Assembly: GCF_017377795.1 (NCBI RefSeq)
Contig: NZ_JAFRDR010000007.1
Location: 268,900-332,899, forward strand
Direction: 5' to 3'
Source of the DNA: Williamsia soli
Lineage (GTDB): Bacteria > Actinomycetota > Actinomycetes > Mycobacteriales > Mycobacteriaceae
DNA: 64,000 bases
The translations under genes and the position numbers were made by a program. How positions within the stretch are numbered: the stretch's first letter is position 1; each line of letters begins with the position of its first letter. Below, piece after piece: positions 9,141 to 19,569 of this stretch. The notes under the pieces were generated by a model that was not told the origin of the DNA, searched no databases, and saw only the letters and a list, made by a program, of their open reading frames with translations.

Positions 9141-9613
9141 CCGGACTACGAGAGTTGGCCCTGGTGCTCGGCATCGTCTCGGTCGGCCTGATCGCCGGAC
9201 TGTTCGCCTCATTCGCCTATGCCGTCATGCCGGGGCTCGGCCAGACCGATGACAAGAGCTTAATCGCCTCGATGCAACGCATCAACGTCGTCATCGTGAA
9301 CCCGGTGTTCCTGCTGCTGTTCTTCGGCGGGCTGGGTTTCACCGTCGCGGCCGCGGTTCTCTACCGCGATCACCGAATGTTCTGGTGGATCGTGGCGGGT
9401 GCTGTTCTCTACGGGCTGGGTCTGGTGATCACGATGGCGTTCAACATCCCGTTGAACAACAGGCTCGAGGCGGCGGGGGAACCTGACCGGATCGGCGACC
9501 TCCGCGCTGTACGTGACGTTTTCGAGGCCTCCTGGGTCCGATGGAACATCGTGCGAGCGGTGGTCCACGCCGCGGCCTTCGCCGTCCTGGTGGTCGGGGC
9601 CGTGACCCGCTGA
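9137..9613 (+). CDS. DUF1772 family membrane protein
   Basis: A 158-residue integral membrane protein with four hydrophobic segments (about 7-30, 51-73, 83-102 and 137-157). The arrangement, with the conserved stretch FNIPLNNRL after the third segment, matches the anthrone-oxygenase-like DUF1772 family. Members are often encoded with NmrA-like oxidoreductases, as here, but the function in bacteria is not established. A 58-bp palindrome starts 6 bp after the stop. Confidence 0.85.
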   Translation: MTGLRELALVLGIVSVGLIAGLFASFAYAVMPGLGQTDDKSLIASMQRINVVIVNPVFLLLFFGGLGFTVAAAVLYRDHRMFWWIVAGAVLYGLGLVITMAFNIPLNNRLEAAGEPDRIGDLRAVRDVFEASWVRWNIVRAVVHAAAFAVLVVGAVTR

Positions 9614-9619
9614 TCTCCT

Positions 9620-9677
9620 CCACCCGTTTTTGCGCCACCCACCGGAAATAAACGGTGGGCGGCGCAAATTTGGGTGG
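9620..9677. repeat. 58-bp palindromic element, family B copy 1
   Basis: A 58-bp hairpin element beginning CCACCCG and ending GGGTGG, with an inner stem CACCCACCG/CGGTGGGCG around the loop GAAATAAA. It lies 6 bp after the DUF1772 stop. The arms of about 25 bp carry a few mismatches. Copies of exactly the same length lie at 9751-9808 and 60537-60594. Confidence 0.85.
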
Positions 9678-9683
9678 GTGCGT

Positions 9684-9737
9684 GGGCTGGCCCGCTCACT
9701 CGCTCGCTGGGTGGGCTGGCTCGCCCGCTCGCTGGGT
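9684..9737. repeat. imperfect direct repeat between two family B elements
   Basis: Two tandem units, each starting GGGCTGGC and ending CGCTCGCTGGGT, 29 bp (9684-9712) and 25 bp (9713-9737) long. They fill the 73 bp between the two family B palindromes. No coding potential is seen. Confidence 0.65.
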
Positions 9738-9750
9738 CGGCTGTCACGCC

Positions 9751-9808
9751 CCACCCGTTTTTGTATGGGCCACCGGAAATAGCCGGTGGACGGAACGAAT
9801 TCAGGTGG
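9751..9808. repeat. 58-bp palindromic element, family B copy 2
   Basis: Same length, ends (CCACCCG...GGTGG) and loop (CCGGAAATAGCCGG) as family B copy 1, in the same orientation. The outer stem is more degenerate here. Its right end contains the stop codon (9801-9803) and last codons of the alpha/beta hydrolase on the minus strand, so the element forms part of a coding sequence. Confidence 0.8.
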
Positions 9809-10655
9809 AGGATGACGCCGGCGCGGAGATCTGGACGACCGCGTCCGCCACCGCATCCGGGTTATCCAGGGACACAAAGGTTCTGGCCCCCGGAACCTCG
9901 GTGAACGTCGCGTTCGGGAACTGCGCCGCCAGCCGCCGGCCGAGCTCGGGCTTGAAGCTCTTGTCGGCCATGCCCCAGACCAGTGTCACCGGCTTGTCGA
10001 ACGAGCCCAGCCGACGGGTGACAGCGTCGAGCTCGGCGGGCTTGATGTTCGCGAACAGTCGCGTGATGTCGCGTCGGATCTCGGCCGACTCCTGGGCGGG
10101 GGCGACCCACGACGCGGTGGGGTCGGGGTCGGGGTCGTTAGCCAGGAGCCCGAACCCCAGCGGCGAGTGACGCAGGGCCTGGAATTTCATGAGCTTCATC
10201 GACGGCTTCAGGACTCCGGGCAGCTTGAGGAGCTTGAAGATGACGTCGAAGGGGAACGGCGGGAAGGTGTCGAAGGCGTCGCAGTTCGTGAGAACCAGCC
10301 GGCCTACGTGCTCGGGGTGGGCGTCGATCGTGAACTGACACAAGGCGCCGCCGGTGTCGTTGCCGACCAGGGTCGCGTCATGCAGATCGAGGCCAACGAT
10401 GAGCTCGCGGATCAGGCCGGCAATCGTGGTCGGACTGAGTTCTGCGTCCGGCTTCATCGGGATGCGATGTGAGCCGAGCGGCAGTGTCGGGAGGTAGCAC
10501 CGGTAGCCCTGTGCCGCCAGCAGCTCGGCGGGCTTTCGCCACAACTCGGCGTCGACGAGTGCGCCGTGGATGAACAGGACGGGTGGTTTCTCGGAGTGGT
10601 CGGGTCCGGCGGTGCGGTACTCGATCGTCCCCAGCGTTGTCTCGATCGTGGCCAT
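9801..10655 (-). CDS. alpha/beta hydrolase with aspartate at the nucleophile position
   Basis: About 284 residues, starting at the ATG at 10653-10655, which has a good upstream GGAGG; an upstream in-frame start lacks one. The fold is shown by PVLFIHGALVDAELWRKPA (oxyanion loop) and the nucleophile elbow LVGNDTGGALC, where Asp100 replaces the usual serine, as in haloalkane dehalogenases and epoxide hydrolases. The usual histidine near the C-terminus is not obvious: the segment reads VPGARTFVSLDNPD. It is divergent from a TetR gene that probably represses it. The last codons fall inside a family B palindrome. The substrate is unknown. Confidence 0.85.
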   Translation of the reverse strand: MATIETTLGTIEYRTAGPDHSEKPPVLFIHGALVDAELWRKPAELLAAQGYRCYLPTLPLGSHRIPMKPDAELSPTTIAGLIRELIVGLDLHDATLVGNDTGGALCQFTIDAHPEHVGRLVLTNCDAFDTFPPFPFDVIFKLLKLPGVLKPSMKLMKFQALRHSPLGFGLLANDPDPDPTASWVAPAQESAEIRRDITRLFANIKPAELDAVTRRLGSFDKPVTLVWGMADKSFKPELGRRLAAQFPNATFTEVPGARTFVSLDNPDAVADAVVQISAPASSST

Positions 10656-10678
10656 GACGGGTAACCTCCGTGAGTCAC

Positions 10679-10722
10679 TTACGTACACCTAGCATGGAAG
10701 TTACATACAGCCTGCATGGAAG
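10679..10722. promoter_or_regulatory. tandem 22-bp repeat, probable TetR operator pair
   Basis: Two head-to-tail 22-bp units (10679-10700 and 10701-10722) agree at 18 of 22 positions; each starts TTAC and ends GCATGGAAG. The second contains the imperfect palindrome CATACAGCCTGCATG and covers the tetR start codon. The spacing of two helical turns, between the divergent hydrolase and tetR genes, fits paired operators for this regulator. Confidence 0.6.
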
Positions 10723-11324
10723 TCAATCGTCGAACCCAGGCCGACCGCACCGCCGCCACGCGTGGGGCGTTGATCAAGGCCGCCCGCACCCTGTTCGCCG
10801 ATCAGGGCTTCAGTGCCGTCGGAACCCAGGCGATCGCTGGGGAGGCCGGCGTGACCAGGGGGGCGCTCTACCATCAGTTCGCCGACAAGGCCCAGCTCTT
10901 CATGGCGGTCTTCGAGGAGATCGAGGAGGAGCTGCTGGGCCAGATCGGGTCGGCCATGACCGAGGCGGCCCTCACCGACCCGATTGCTGCGCTCGAGGTG
11001 GGCGCGAAGAGATGGCTCGAGCTCTGTGCGGATCCGCAGGTCCACCGGATCGTCCTGATCGAGGCGCCCGCGGTACTCGGCTGGGATCAGTGGCGTGAGA
11101 TCGGGCAGCGATACGCCCTCGGAATGGTCGAGGCACTGATCGCGCAGGCCGTCGTCGCCGGCGCCGTACCCGACCAACCGGTGCGGCCGCTTGCCCACGT
11201 CATGATCGGTGCCATCGACGAGGCTGCGCTGTATGTGTCCCGGTCCGATGAACCGGAGAATGCGCGTGCGGAAATGCTCGATGTCATCCGGCGGCTGATT
11301 CGGGCCATCACGATCGAATTGTGA
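10716..11324 (+). CDS. TetR-family transcriptional regulator
   Basis: A 202-residue TetR regulator. The DNA-binding helix-turn-helix lies at about 17-62 (ALIKAARTLFADQGF, then GVTRGALYHQFADKAQLF). The C-terminal ligand and dimer domain has the WLELCADPQVHRIVLIEAPAV stretch seen in a common actinobacterial subfamily. It is divergent from the alpha/beta hydrolase, with a tandem repeat covering its own start, which suggests autorepression and control of the hydrolase. The ligand is unknown. Confidence 0.9.
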   Translation: MEVNRRTQADRTAATRGALIKAARTLFADQGFSAVGTQAIAGEAGVTRGALYHQFADKAQLFMAVFEEIEEELLGQIGSAMTEAALTDPIAALEVGAKRWLELCADPQVHRIVLIEAPAVLGWDQWREIGQRYALGMVEALIAQAVVAGAVPDQPVRPLAHVMIGAIDEAALYVSRSDEPENARAEMLDVIRRLIRAITIEL

Positions 11325-11330
11325 GCCCGC

Positions 11331-11344
11331 GTTCGCTGACGGCG
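11331..11344. promoter_or_regulatory. ClgR-type operator upstream of clpC1
   Basis: GTTCGCTGACGGCG matches exactly the GTTCGC-N5-GCG consensus known for the actinobacterial Clp gene regulator ClgR. It lies 274 bp upstream of the clpC1 start in the tetR-clpC1 gap, just after the tetR stop. Activation of clpC genes by ClgR is known in mycobacteria, corynebacteria and streptomycetes; binding here is inferred from sequence. Confidence 0.6.
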
Positions 11345-11422
11345 TATCCGGAGGTGAAACACCCTTTCGAGCTGCGACGTTGACAGATTGTGGCCTGATG
11401 ACCGCAGTGCTCTCACGCCGGC

Positions 11423-11449
11423 TCACCGGCACATCTGAGGTGCCGGTGA
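11423..11449. promoter_or_regulatory. inverted repeat in the clpC1 upstream region
   Basis: Perfect 10-bp arms TCACCGGCAC and GTGCCGGTGA around a 7-bp loop. It lies about 170 bp upstream of clpC1 and 100 bp after the tetR stop. It could be a terminator for tetR (no T tract follows) or a binding site for a second regulator of clpC1. Nothing else is recognised in the 293-bp gap apart from the ClgR box. Confidence 0.5.
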
Positions 11450-11617
11450 CCTGGGCGCATTACAGTGGGAGCCAAGGCTGTCGCGGTGGCGAATCGGTTC
11501 ACCGTCGACAAAGGCCAACCCTGGGAAAGATTGCAGCCCGTCGACCAGTCAGACTGGTGGACGAAGCCGTAGATCAACCCCAGAAAACGATCGACCCTAG
11601 AAACGTAAGGGAGAACA

Positions 11618-14152
<2,535 letters not shown>

Positions 14153-14164
14153 GAACAACTGAGA

Positions 14165-14204
14165 CACAAGGGGCGCAACCACGAAAGTGGTTGCGCCCCT
14201 TGTG
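14165..14204. terminator. strong bidirectional hairpin terminator
   Basis: A perfect 18-bp stem (CACAAGGGGCGCAACCAC and its complement) closed by a GAAA tetraloop. It lies 12 bp after the clpC1 stop and 15 bp after the end of the convergent kstR, and it probably terminates both. There is no long T tract, as is usual in high-GC actinobacteria. Confidence 0.85.
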
Positions 14205-14219
14205 CTTGTATCGAGCGGG

Positions 14220-14873
14220 TCAGTCTTTGACGTCGGGATCCTGATCGCGGCCGGCGAGCAGCAGGGTGATCGTGAGCTCGAGCCGGTTGGTGACGTCGGT
14301 CGCGGACGCCCGGCGGGTCAGCCACTGCACGAGATTCGACATCCAGACGTCGGACACCACGCGCGCGATCTTCAGATCGAGCTCGGTGGGTTCGCCTTCG
14401 ACCATGGCGTTGGCCAGGAGCCGGTCGATGATCAGCGCGACCTTGTCGACCTCGGCCGACGCGGAGGCATCGGCGAACATGAATGCCCGCGTCATCGCCT
14501 CGGTCAGCAGCGGATCACGTTGCATCGCAAGGGTGATCATGTCCAGCACGTGGCGCAGCCGTTCCAGGGCCGTGTTGCCGCGCAGCCTGGTCTTGTCCGC
14601 CCGGCTCTCGACCGCCTCGAACTCTCGGGCGAGCGCGGTGACGAGGAGATGAACCTTGGACGGGAAATACCGATAGAGGGTTCCCACTGCGACGTCGGCG
14701 CGGTCGGCCACGGCGCGCATCTGCACGGCGTCATAACCGCCCTTGGACGCCAGGGCGAGTGTCGCATCGAGTATGCGGCGGCGGCGTTCACGCTGGGCGC
14801 TGGACCCGAGGTCCACGTCGGACCCGACGGCCACGTCGCTGGCCGAGTTGCCGGCCGGAATCGGGCTAGCCAT
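14220..14873 (-). CDS. kstR: TetR-family repressor of sterol catabolism KstR
   Basis: A 217-residue TetR protein. The block SAQRERRRRILDATLALAS, then GGYDAVQMRAVADRADVAVG and TLYRYFPSKVHLLV, is near-identical to KstR of mycobacteria and rhodococci. The C-terminal signature MQRDPLLTEAMTRAFMFADA and WLTRRASATDV also matches. KstR represses steroid side-chain and ring genes and is released by 3-oxo-steroid CoA thioesters. It is divergent from fadE34, the same pairing as in M. tuberculosis. The N-terminal 25 residues are less conserved, so the exact start is not certain. Its boxes (TnnAACnnGTTnnA) are scattered through this window. Confidence 0.95.
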   Translation of the reverse strand: MASPIPAGNSASDVAVGSDVDLGSSAQRERRRRILDATLALASKGGYDAVQMRAVADRADVAVGTLYRYFPSKVHLLVTALAREFEAVESRADKTRLRGNTALERLRHVLDMITLAMQRDPLLTEAMTRAFMFADASASAEVDKVALIIDRLLANAMVEGEPTELDLKIARVVSDVWMSNLVQWLTRRASATDVTNRLELTITLLLAGRDQDPDVKD

Positions 14874-15025
14874 CGGGGCGTCCCCACTTTCTCATCTGTC
14901 GGTTTGTCGATCTCTCGTCGAGCAGGTCGCTCGTCCACCCCACGTTAATCGCTGGCAGCGAAAACGCGACTTTCTGGACTCTGCGACACGGTCCCCTTCA
15001 TTCTGCCCCGGCAGACGTGCAATAT

Positions 15026-15039
15026 TAGAACAGGTTCTA
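15026..15039. promoter_or_regulatory. KstR box upstream of fadE34
   Basis: TAGAACAGGTTCTA is a perfect palindrome apart from its central pair and matches TnnAACnnGTTnnA. It lies 40 bp upstream of fadE34 and about 150 bp from the divergent kstR start. Confidence 0.9.
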
Positions 15040-15079
15040 CCACGCACCGACAACCTCGAGCAGGCAAGGAAAGACTTCC

Positions 15080-17284
15080 GTGACTCTTGCTACCACCCCA
15101 GAACATACCGCCGTCGCCGACGCAATTGGTCAGTGGTCAAAAAAGGTGTCTGTCATCACGACGGCGCGGGCCGGTGAGCCGGGATCGGACGTGGCCGCCG
15201 AACCCTGGCCTGCGCTGTTCCGGGAATTGGCAGAGCTGGGCGTGTTCGCGGCCGCAGTACCCGAACAGAAGGGCGGGATGGACGCGCAGTTCGTCGATCT
15301 CGCGGTGATGCTTGAGCAGACCGGTCACGACCTGGTTCCAGGCCCGGTGGCCGGCACCGCGCTGAGCGCCCTGCTCACGGCTGTCTCGGGCGCGCCGAAC
15401 GAGAACGCGTTACTCGCTCAACTGATCGCGGGCGAGGTCGGTGCGGCGGTGGCGACCTCCGTCCTGGCCGGGGCCGTCGCGCCGGGCGCGGTGGAGGCCG
15501 GCCGCGGGGTCTTGTCGGCATCCGGCGACCTCGGTCTGGTGGCCGGATACTCACCCGACGTCGCGCTACTCGCGCCGATCGACATCGCCGGTGGTCATCG
15601 CTGGGTTCTGCTCGAGCCGGGAACCGCCGGGATCGAGTCCGAACCGGTCGATGCCCTCGACTTCTCGATGGCGCTGTCCCGGGTCCGGCTGGACGATGTG
15701 GTGATCCCGGCGCACGACGTCCTGCACGTCTCCGACGCGTTCGTCCGGGCCGCGATCATCGCCGTCATCGCAGCACAGGCGGCGGGCGTCGCGCGCTGGA
15801 CCCTGGACACCGCTGTCGAGTACGCGAAGGTACGCGAGCAATTCGGGGCGCCCATCGGCAGCTTCCAGGCAGTCAAACACATCTGTGCGGAGATGCTCTG
15901 CCGGAGCGAGCAGGTCGGTGCCGCGGCCTGGGACCTCGCGTCCGCAGTCGACGACCTCACCGAGGCCGACGGGCCTGCCCGCACCGGCGCCGCCGACCAG
16001 GTCGAGATCAGCGCCGCAGTCGCGGCAGTGGCTGTCTCGGACATGGTGGTCGCGAACGCAAAAGACTGCATCCAGATCCTCGGCGGCATCGGGTTCACGT
16101 TCGAACACGACGCCCACCTTTATCTGCGACGGGCGCTGGCCTGGCAGGCGCAGCTCGGAACCCCCGAGCGGTGGCACGCACGGGTGGCCGAGCTCAATCG
16201 GAACGGTGTGCGGCGCACCCTGCGGGTCGATCTGTCGGGAGCCGAGGGGCAGCGCCGAGAGGTCCGCGCAGAGGCCGAGACCATCGCGGCCGCCGACGAT
16301 CAGCGGAAGGCGCTGGCCGCGAGCGGATACCTGACGCCACACTGGCCGGCGCCGTACGGGCTCGGCGCCGACCCGACCAGTCAGGTGCTGATCGACGAAG
16401 AACTCGATCGCGCCGGGGTGCGCAGACCCGATCTGGTGATCGCCGGATGGGCCATCCCGACGATCATCGAACACGGCACCGACCACCAGCGTGAGCGTTT
16501 CGTCCGGCCGACCCTCGATGGTGAGGTCATGTGGTGCCAGCTGTTCTCCGAGCCCGGCGCCGGCTCCGACCTGGCGGCCCTGCGCACCAAGGCCACCCGC
16601 GTCGACGGCGGCTGGACCCTGCAGGGACAGAAGGTGTGGACCTCGCATGCGCACGACGCCGACTGGGCCATCTGCCTGGCCCGGACGGATCCCGAGGCGC
16701 CGAAGCACAAAGGCATCTCGTATTTTCTGGTCGACATGCGGTCGGACGGGATCGAGACCCGTCCGCTGCGGGAGATCACCGGCCGGGCCCTGTTCAACGA
16801 GGTGTTCCTCGACGACGTGTTCGTCCCGGACGACTGCCTGGTCGGTGAGCTGAACAACGGCTGGCGGCTGGCCCGCACCACCCTCGCCAACGAGCGTGTG
16901 GCGATGGGTGGATCGGCGCTCGGCAAGGAGATGGAAGCGCTGCTCGAGCAGATCGACGGCGTCGAACTGACCGGATCACAGCTCGAGACGCTCGGTGAAC
17001 TCATCTCTCAGGCTCAACTCGGTCAGGTGCTCGACTTCCGGTCCGTGCTGAGCTCGATCAACGGGACCGATCCGGGGGCAGCCTCGAGCGTGCGGAAGCT
17101 GATCGGCGTCCGGCACCGCCAGGCAGTGCCCGAGTTCGCGCAGCAACTCCACGGTGTCGACGGGTTGGCGCAGTCGGCGGCTTCGCAAGATTTTCTCTTG
17201 AACAGGTGCCTGTCGATCGCAGGTGGTACCACCCAGATCCTCGCCACCGCCGCCGCCGAACGGCTCCTGGGATTGCCTCGCTGA
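15080..17284 (+). CDS. fadE34: two-domain acyl-CoA dehydrogenase, FadE34/ChsE3-like
   Basis: A 734-residue fusion of two acyl-CoA dehydrogenase units (about 1-375 and 395-734); normal members have 380-400 residues. The first unit ends with HICAEMLCRSEQVGAAAWDL and ILGGIGFTFEHDAHLYLRR. The second carries the FAD/substrate motifs LFSEPGAGSDLAALRT and WTSHAHDADWAI and ends SIAGGTTQILATAAAERLLG. Mycobacterial FadE34 (ChsE3) has the same fused plan and oxidises the five-carbon steroid side-chain CoA ester. A KstR box and divergent kstR support the call. The start is GTG at 15080 after AAGGAAAG. Confidence 0.92.
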   Translation: MTLATTPEHTAVADAIGQWSKKVSVITTARAGEPGSDVAAEPWPALFRELAELGVFAAAVPEQKGGMDAQFVDLAVMLEQTGHDLVPGPVAGTALSALLTAVSGAPNENALLAQLIAGEVGAAVATSVLAGAVAPGAVEAGRGVLSASGDLGLVAGYSPDVALLAPIDIAGGHRWVLLEPGTAGIESEPVDALDFSMALSRVRLDDVVIPAHDVLHVSDAFVRAAIIAVIAAQAAGVARWTLDTAVEYAKVREQFGAPIGSFQAVKHICAEMLCRSEQVGAAAWDLASAVDDLTEADGPARTGAADQVEISAAVAAVAVSDMVVANAKDCIQILGGIGFTFEHDAHLYLRRALAWQAQLGTPERWHARVAELNRNGVRRTLRVDLSGAEGQRREVRAEAETIAAADDQRKALAASGYLTPHWPAPYGLGADPTSQVLIDEELDRAGVRRPDLVIAGWAIPTIIEHGTDHQRERFVRPTLDGEVMWCQLFSEPGAGSDLAALRTKATRVDGGWTLQGQKVWTSHAHDADWAICLARTDPEAPKHKGISYFLVDMRSDGIETRPLREITGRALFNEVFLDDVFVPDDCLVGELNNGWRLARTTLANERVAMGGSALGKEMEALLEQIDGVELTGSQLETLGELISQAQLGQVLDFRSVLSSINGTDPGAASSVRKLIGVRHRQAVPEFAQQLHGVDGLAQSAASQDFLLNRCLSIAGGTTQILATAAAERLLGLPR

Positions 17285-17307
17285 GGGGTCCCAATCTCTG
17301 ATACAAC

Positions 17308-17321
17308 TAGAACAGGTTCTA
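17308..17321. promoter_or_regulatory. KstR box upstream of the fadE28 operon
   Basis: TAGAACAGGTTCTA, identical to the fadE34 box. It lies 22 bp before the fadE28 GTG and 23 bp after the fadE34 stop, so the side-chain operon has its own KstR-controlled promoter. Confidence 0.9.
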
Positions 17322-17343
17322 ATTCGCTGAAGAGGTGTAAATA

Positions 17344-18402
17344 GTGGACTTCACGCGCGACTCCACAGCTGAAACTGTGAGTGATGTCATCGACTCCGTC
17401 CTGCAACGTCACGAGTCGATCTGGGATGCGGCGCTTGCCGACGTCGGTGGCTTCGAGACCCCGCTGTGGGCATCGCTTGCCGAGTCGGGGCTGTTGGCAC
17501 TGCCGCTGCCCGAGGCGTCCGGGGGCGACGACGTCGCGGTGGGCGGGCTGATCCCGATCCCCACGGCCCTGGGTCATGCCGCCGCGGTGACGCCTGCGAT
17601 CGGAACGTTGATCGCTGGTCTGGCGCCCTTGGCGCAGCGTGCGCCCGAGTTGGCGGTGGATCTGGGGGCGAAGGTCCAGGCGGGTGGCTGGCTGGCGACG
17701 GCGGTCAGCGAACCGGGGTCGGCCCTGACAGATACTCCGCACACCTCGGTCTCGGGCGGCACTCTCTCCGGTGTCAAGACCGGCGTACTGCACGCCGAGG
17801 GCGCCTCCGCGATTCTCGTCTCCGCTGATGTCGGCGTCGTGGTGGTTCCCGCCGACGCCCCCGGCGTTCGGATCACCCGCACCACGTCGTCGTCAGGCTG
17901 GGGGGAGTACGCCGTGGTGTTCACCGACGTTGCTGCGGACACCATCATCGACGGCGACCCGACCTGGCTCGAGCAGCATCACAGTCTGGGCCTGGCCGCC
18001 TACGCCGACGGACTGATCGCGGGCGCCATGAAGCTCACGGCTACCCACGTGTCCGAACGCATCCAGTTCGACAAGCCGATCGGCACCTTCCAAGCCGTAC
18101 AGCAACAACTCGCCGACATCTACGTCGTGGCCCGGTCGATGACTTTGGCGACCACGTCCGCGGGCTGGCGGCTCGCCGAGGGGCTCGACGCCGGAACTGA
18201 TCTGGCGCTCTCCGGCTACTGGCTGGCTCAGGAGATCCCGGCGACCATGCGGACGATGATCCACCTGCATGGTGGCGTCGGAGTGGACCTCACGTACCCA
18301 CTGCACCGCTACTTTTCCATCGCCAAGGACCTGGCCCGGCTCGTCGGTGGACCCACCGGCCGGCTCGACGCCCTGGCGCAACAGGTTGAGGCAGGAGCGT
18401 AG
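17344..18402 (+). CDS. fadE28: acyl-CoA dehydrogenase subunit FadE28/ChsE1-like
   Basis: A 352-residue short acyl-CoA dehydrogenase. The C-terminal helical domain has HVSERIQFDKPIGTFQAVQQ and MIHLHGGVGVDLTYPLHRY. The N-terminal and middle parts are shortened and divergent, as in the FadE28 subunit of the igr operon. With FadE29 it should form the alpha2beta2 dehydrogenase that unsaturates the three-carbon side chain of 3-oxo-pregnene-carboxyl-CoA. It starts with GTG after GAAGAGG; fadE29 follows 3 bp after its stop. The order fadE28-fadE29-chsH2-chsH1-ltp2 matches M. tuberculosis, but cyp125 is not upstream here. Confidence 0.9.
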   Translation: MDFTRDSTAETVSDVIDSVLQRHESIWDAALADVGGFETPLWASLAESGLLALPLPEASGGDDVAVGGLIPIPTALGHAAAVTPAIGTLIAGLAPLAQRAPELAVDLGAKVQAGGWLATAVSEPGSALTDTPHTSVSGGTLSGVKTGVLHAEGASAILVSADVGVVVVPADAPGVRITRTTSSSGWGEYAVVFTDVAADTIIDGDPTWLEQHHSLGLAAYADGLIAGAMKLTATHVSERIQFDKPIGTFQAVQQQLADIYVVARSMTLATTSAGWRLAEGLDAGTDLALSGYWLAQEIPATMRTMIHLHGGVGVDLTYPLHRYFSIAKDLARLVGGPTGRLDALAQQVEAGA

Positions 18403-18405
18403 AAG

Positions 18406-19569
18406 ATGTTCATCGATCTGACCCCCGAACAGCGGGCTCTGAAAATGGAGCTGCGCGAGTATTTTTCGAATCTGGTGTCGCCGGAGGACGCGGTCACGAT
18501 GCTCACCGAGCGGCATGGCCCGACCTATCGCAAGGTCATCCGGCAGATGGGCAGCGACGGCTGGCTCGGAGTCGGTTGGCCAAAAGAGTACGGCGGCAGA
18601 GGGTTCGGCCAGATAGAGCAGCAGATCTTCGTCAACGAGGCAGCGCGTGCCGACATCCCGCTGCCCGCGGTGACACTGCAAACGGTCGGGCCGACGTTGC
18701 AGGCCTACGGCACCGACGAACAGAAGCAACGCTTCCTTCCCGATATCCTCGCCGGCGAGGTCCACTTCGCCATCGGTTACACCGAACCCGATGCGGGGAC
18801 CGACCTCGCCTCGCTCAAGACCAGTGCAGTGCGACACGGCGACGAATACATCGTCAACGGCCAGAAGATCTTCACCACCGGCGGTCACGACGCGGATTAT
18901 GTCTGGCTGGCGGTCCGCACCGACAAGGATGTCGCGAAACACAAGGGCATCTCGATGCTCATCGTCGACACCAAGGATCCCGGCTACAGCTGGACCCCCA
19001 TCATCACCGCCGACCGAGCTCACCATGTGAACGCCACGTATTACTCGGACGTCCGCGTCCCGGCGGGCATGGTCGTGGGCGAGGTGAACGGTGGATGGCG
19101 CCTGATCACCACGCAGCTCAACCACGAACGCGTGATGCTCGGGCCGGCCGGTCGGCTCGACGGACTGCTGGCCCGCATCACCGACTGGGCGAATCGGCCG
19201 GGGCCGGACGGCACGGTACCGGGCAAACACACGGACGTGCGCCGGGCGCTGGCCGAACTGCACGCCTACTACCGGATCAACGAGCTGCTGAACTGGCAGG
19301 TCGCTTCCGGTGGCGACTCCATCTCCATGGCCGACGCGGCCGCGACCAAGGTGTTTGCCACCGAACGACTGCAGCACGTACACAGGTTGATCGACGAGAT
19401 CCTGGGCCGTCATGGCGACTTCTCGGACCCCGCGACGGCAGAGCTCGCCGACTGGTTCGACGTGCAGGCCAAGCGCAACGTCGTCATCACTTTCGGCGGC
19501 GGCGTGAACGAGGTCATGCGAGAGATGATCGCGACCGCAGGCCTCGGTCTTCCCAGGGGTAAACGATGA
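18406..19569 (+). CDS. fadE29: acyl-CoA dehydrogenase subunit FadE29/ChsE2-like
   Basis: A 387-residue acyl-CoA dehydrogenase, the same length as mycobacterial FadE29. Motifs are GWPKEYGGRGFGQIEQQIF, AIGYTEPDAGTDLASLKT, the FAD-binding FTTGGHDADYVWLAVRT and ITFGGGVNEVMREMIATAGL at the C-terminus. It is the partner of FadE28 in oxidation of the propionyl side chain. Start ATG after AGGAG. The downstream chsH2 gene overlaps by 4 bp (ATGA), so expression is coupled. Confidence 0.93.
   Translation: MFIDLTPEQRALKMELREYFSNLVSPEDAVTMLTERHGPTYRKVIRQMGSDGWLGVGWPKEYGGRGFGQIEQQIFVNEAARADIPLPAVTLQTVGPTLQAYGTDEQKQRFLPDILAGEVHFAIGYTEPDAGTDLASLKTSAVRHGDEYIVNGQKIFTTGGHDADYVWLAVRTDKDVAKHKGISMLIVDTKDPGYSWTPIITADRAHHVNATYYSDVRVPAGMVVGEVNGGWRLITTQLNHERVMLGPAGRLDGLLARITDWANRPGPDGTVPGKHTDVRRALAELHAYYRINELLNWQVASGGDSISMADAAATKVFATERLQHVHRLIDEILGRHGDFSDPATAELADWFDVQAKRNVVITFGGGVNEVMREMIATAGLGLPRGKR

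Noticed and set aside
17893..19413. A 506-codon frame antisense to fadE28/fadE29
   Set aside because: Same GC3 shadow effect; both dehydrogenases are supported by motifs and operon order.
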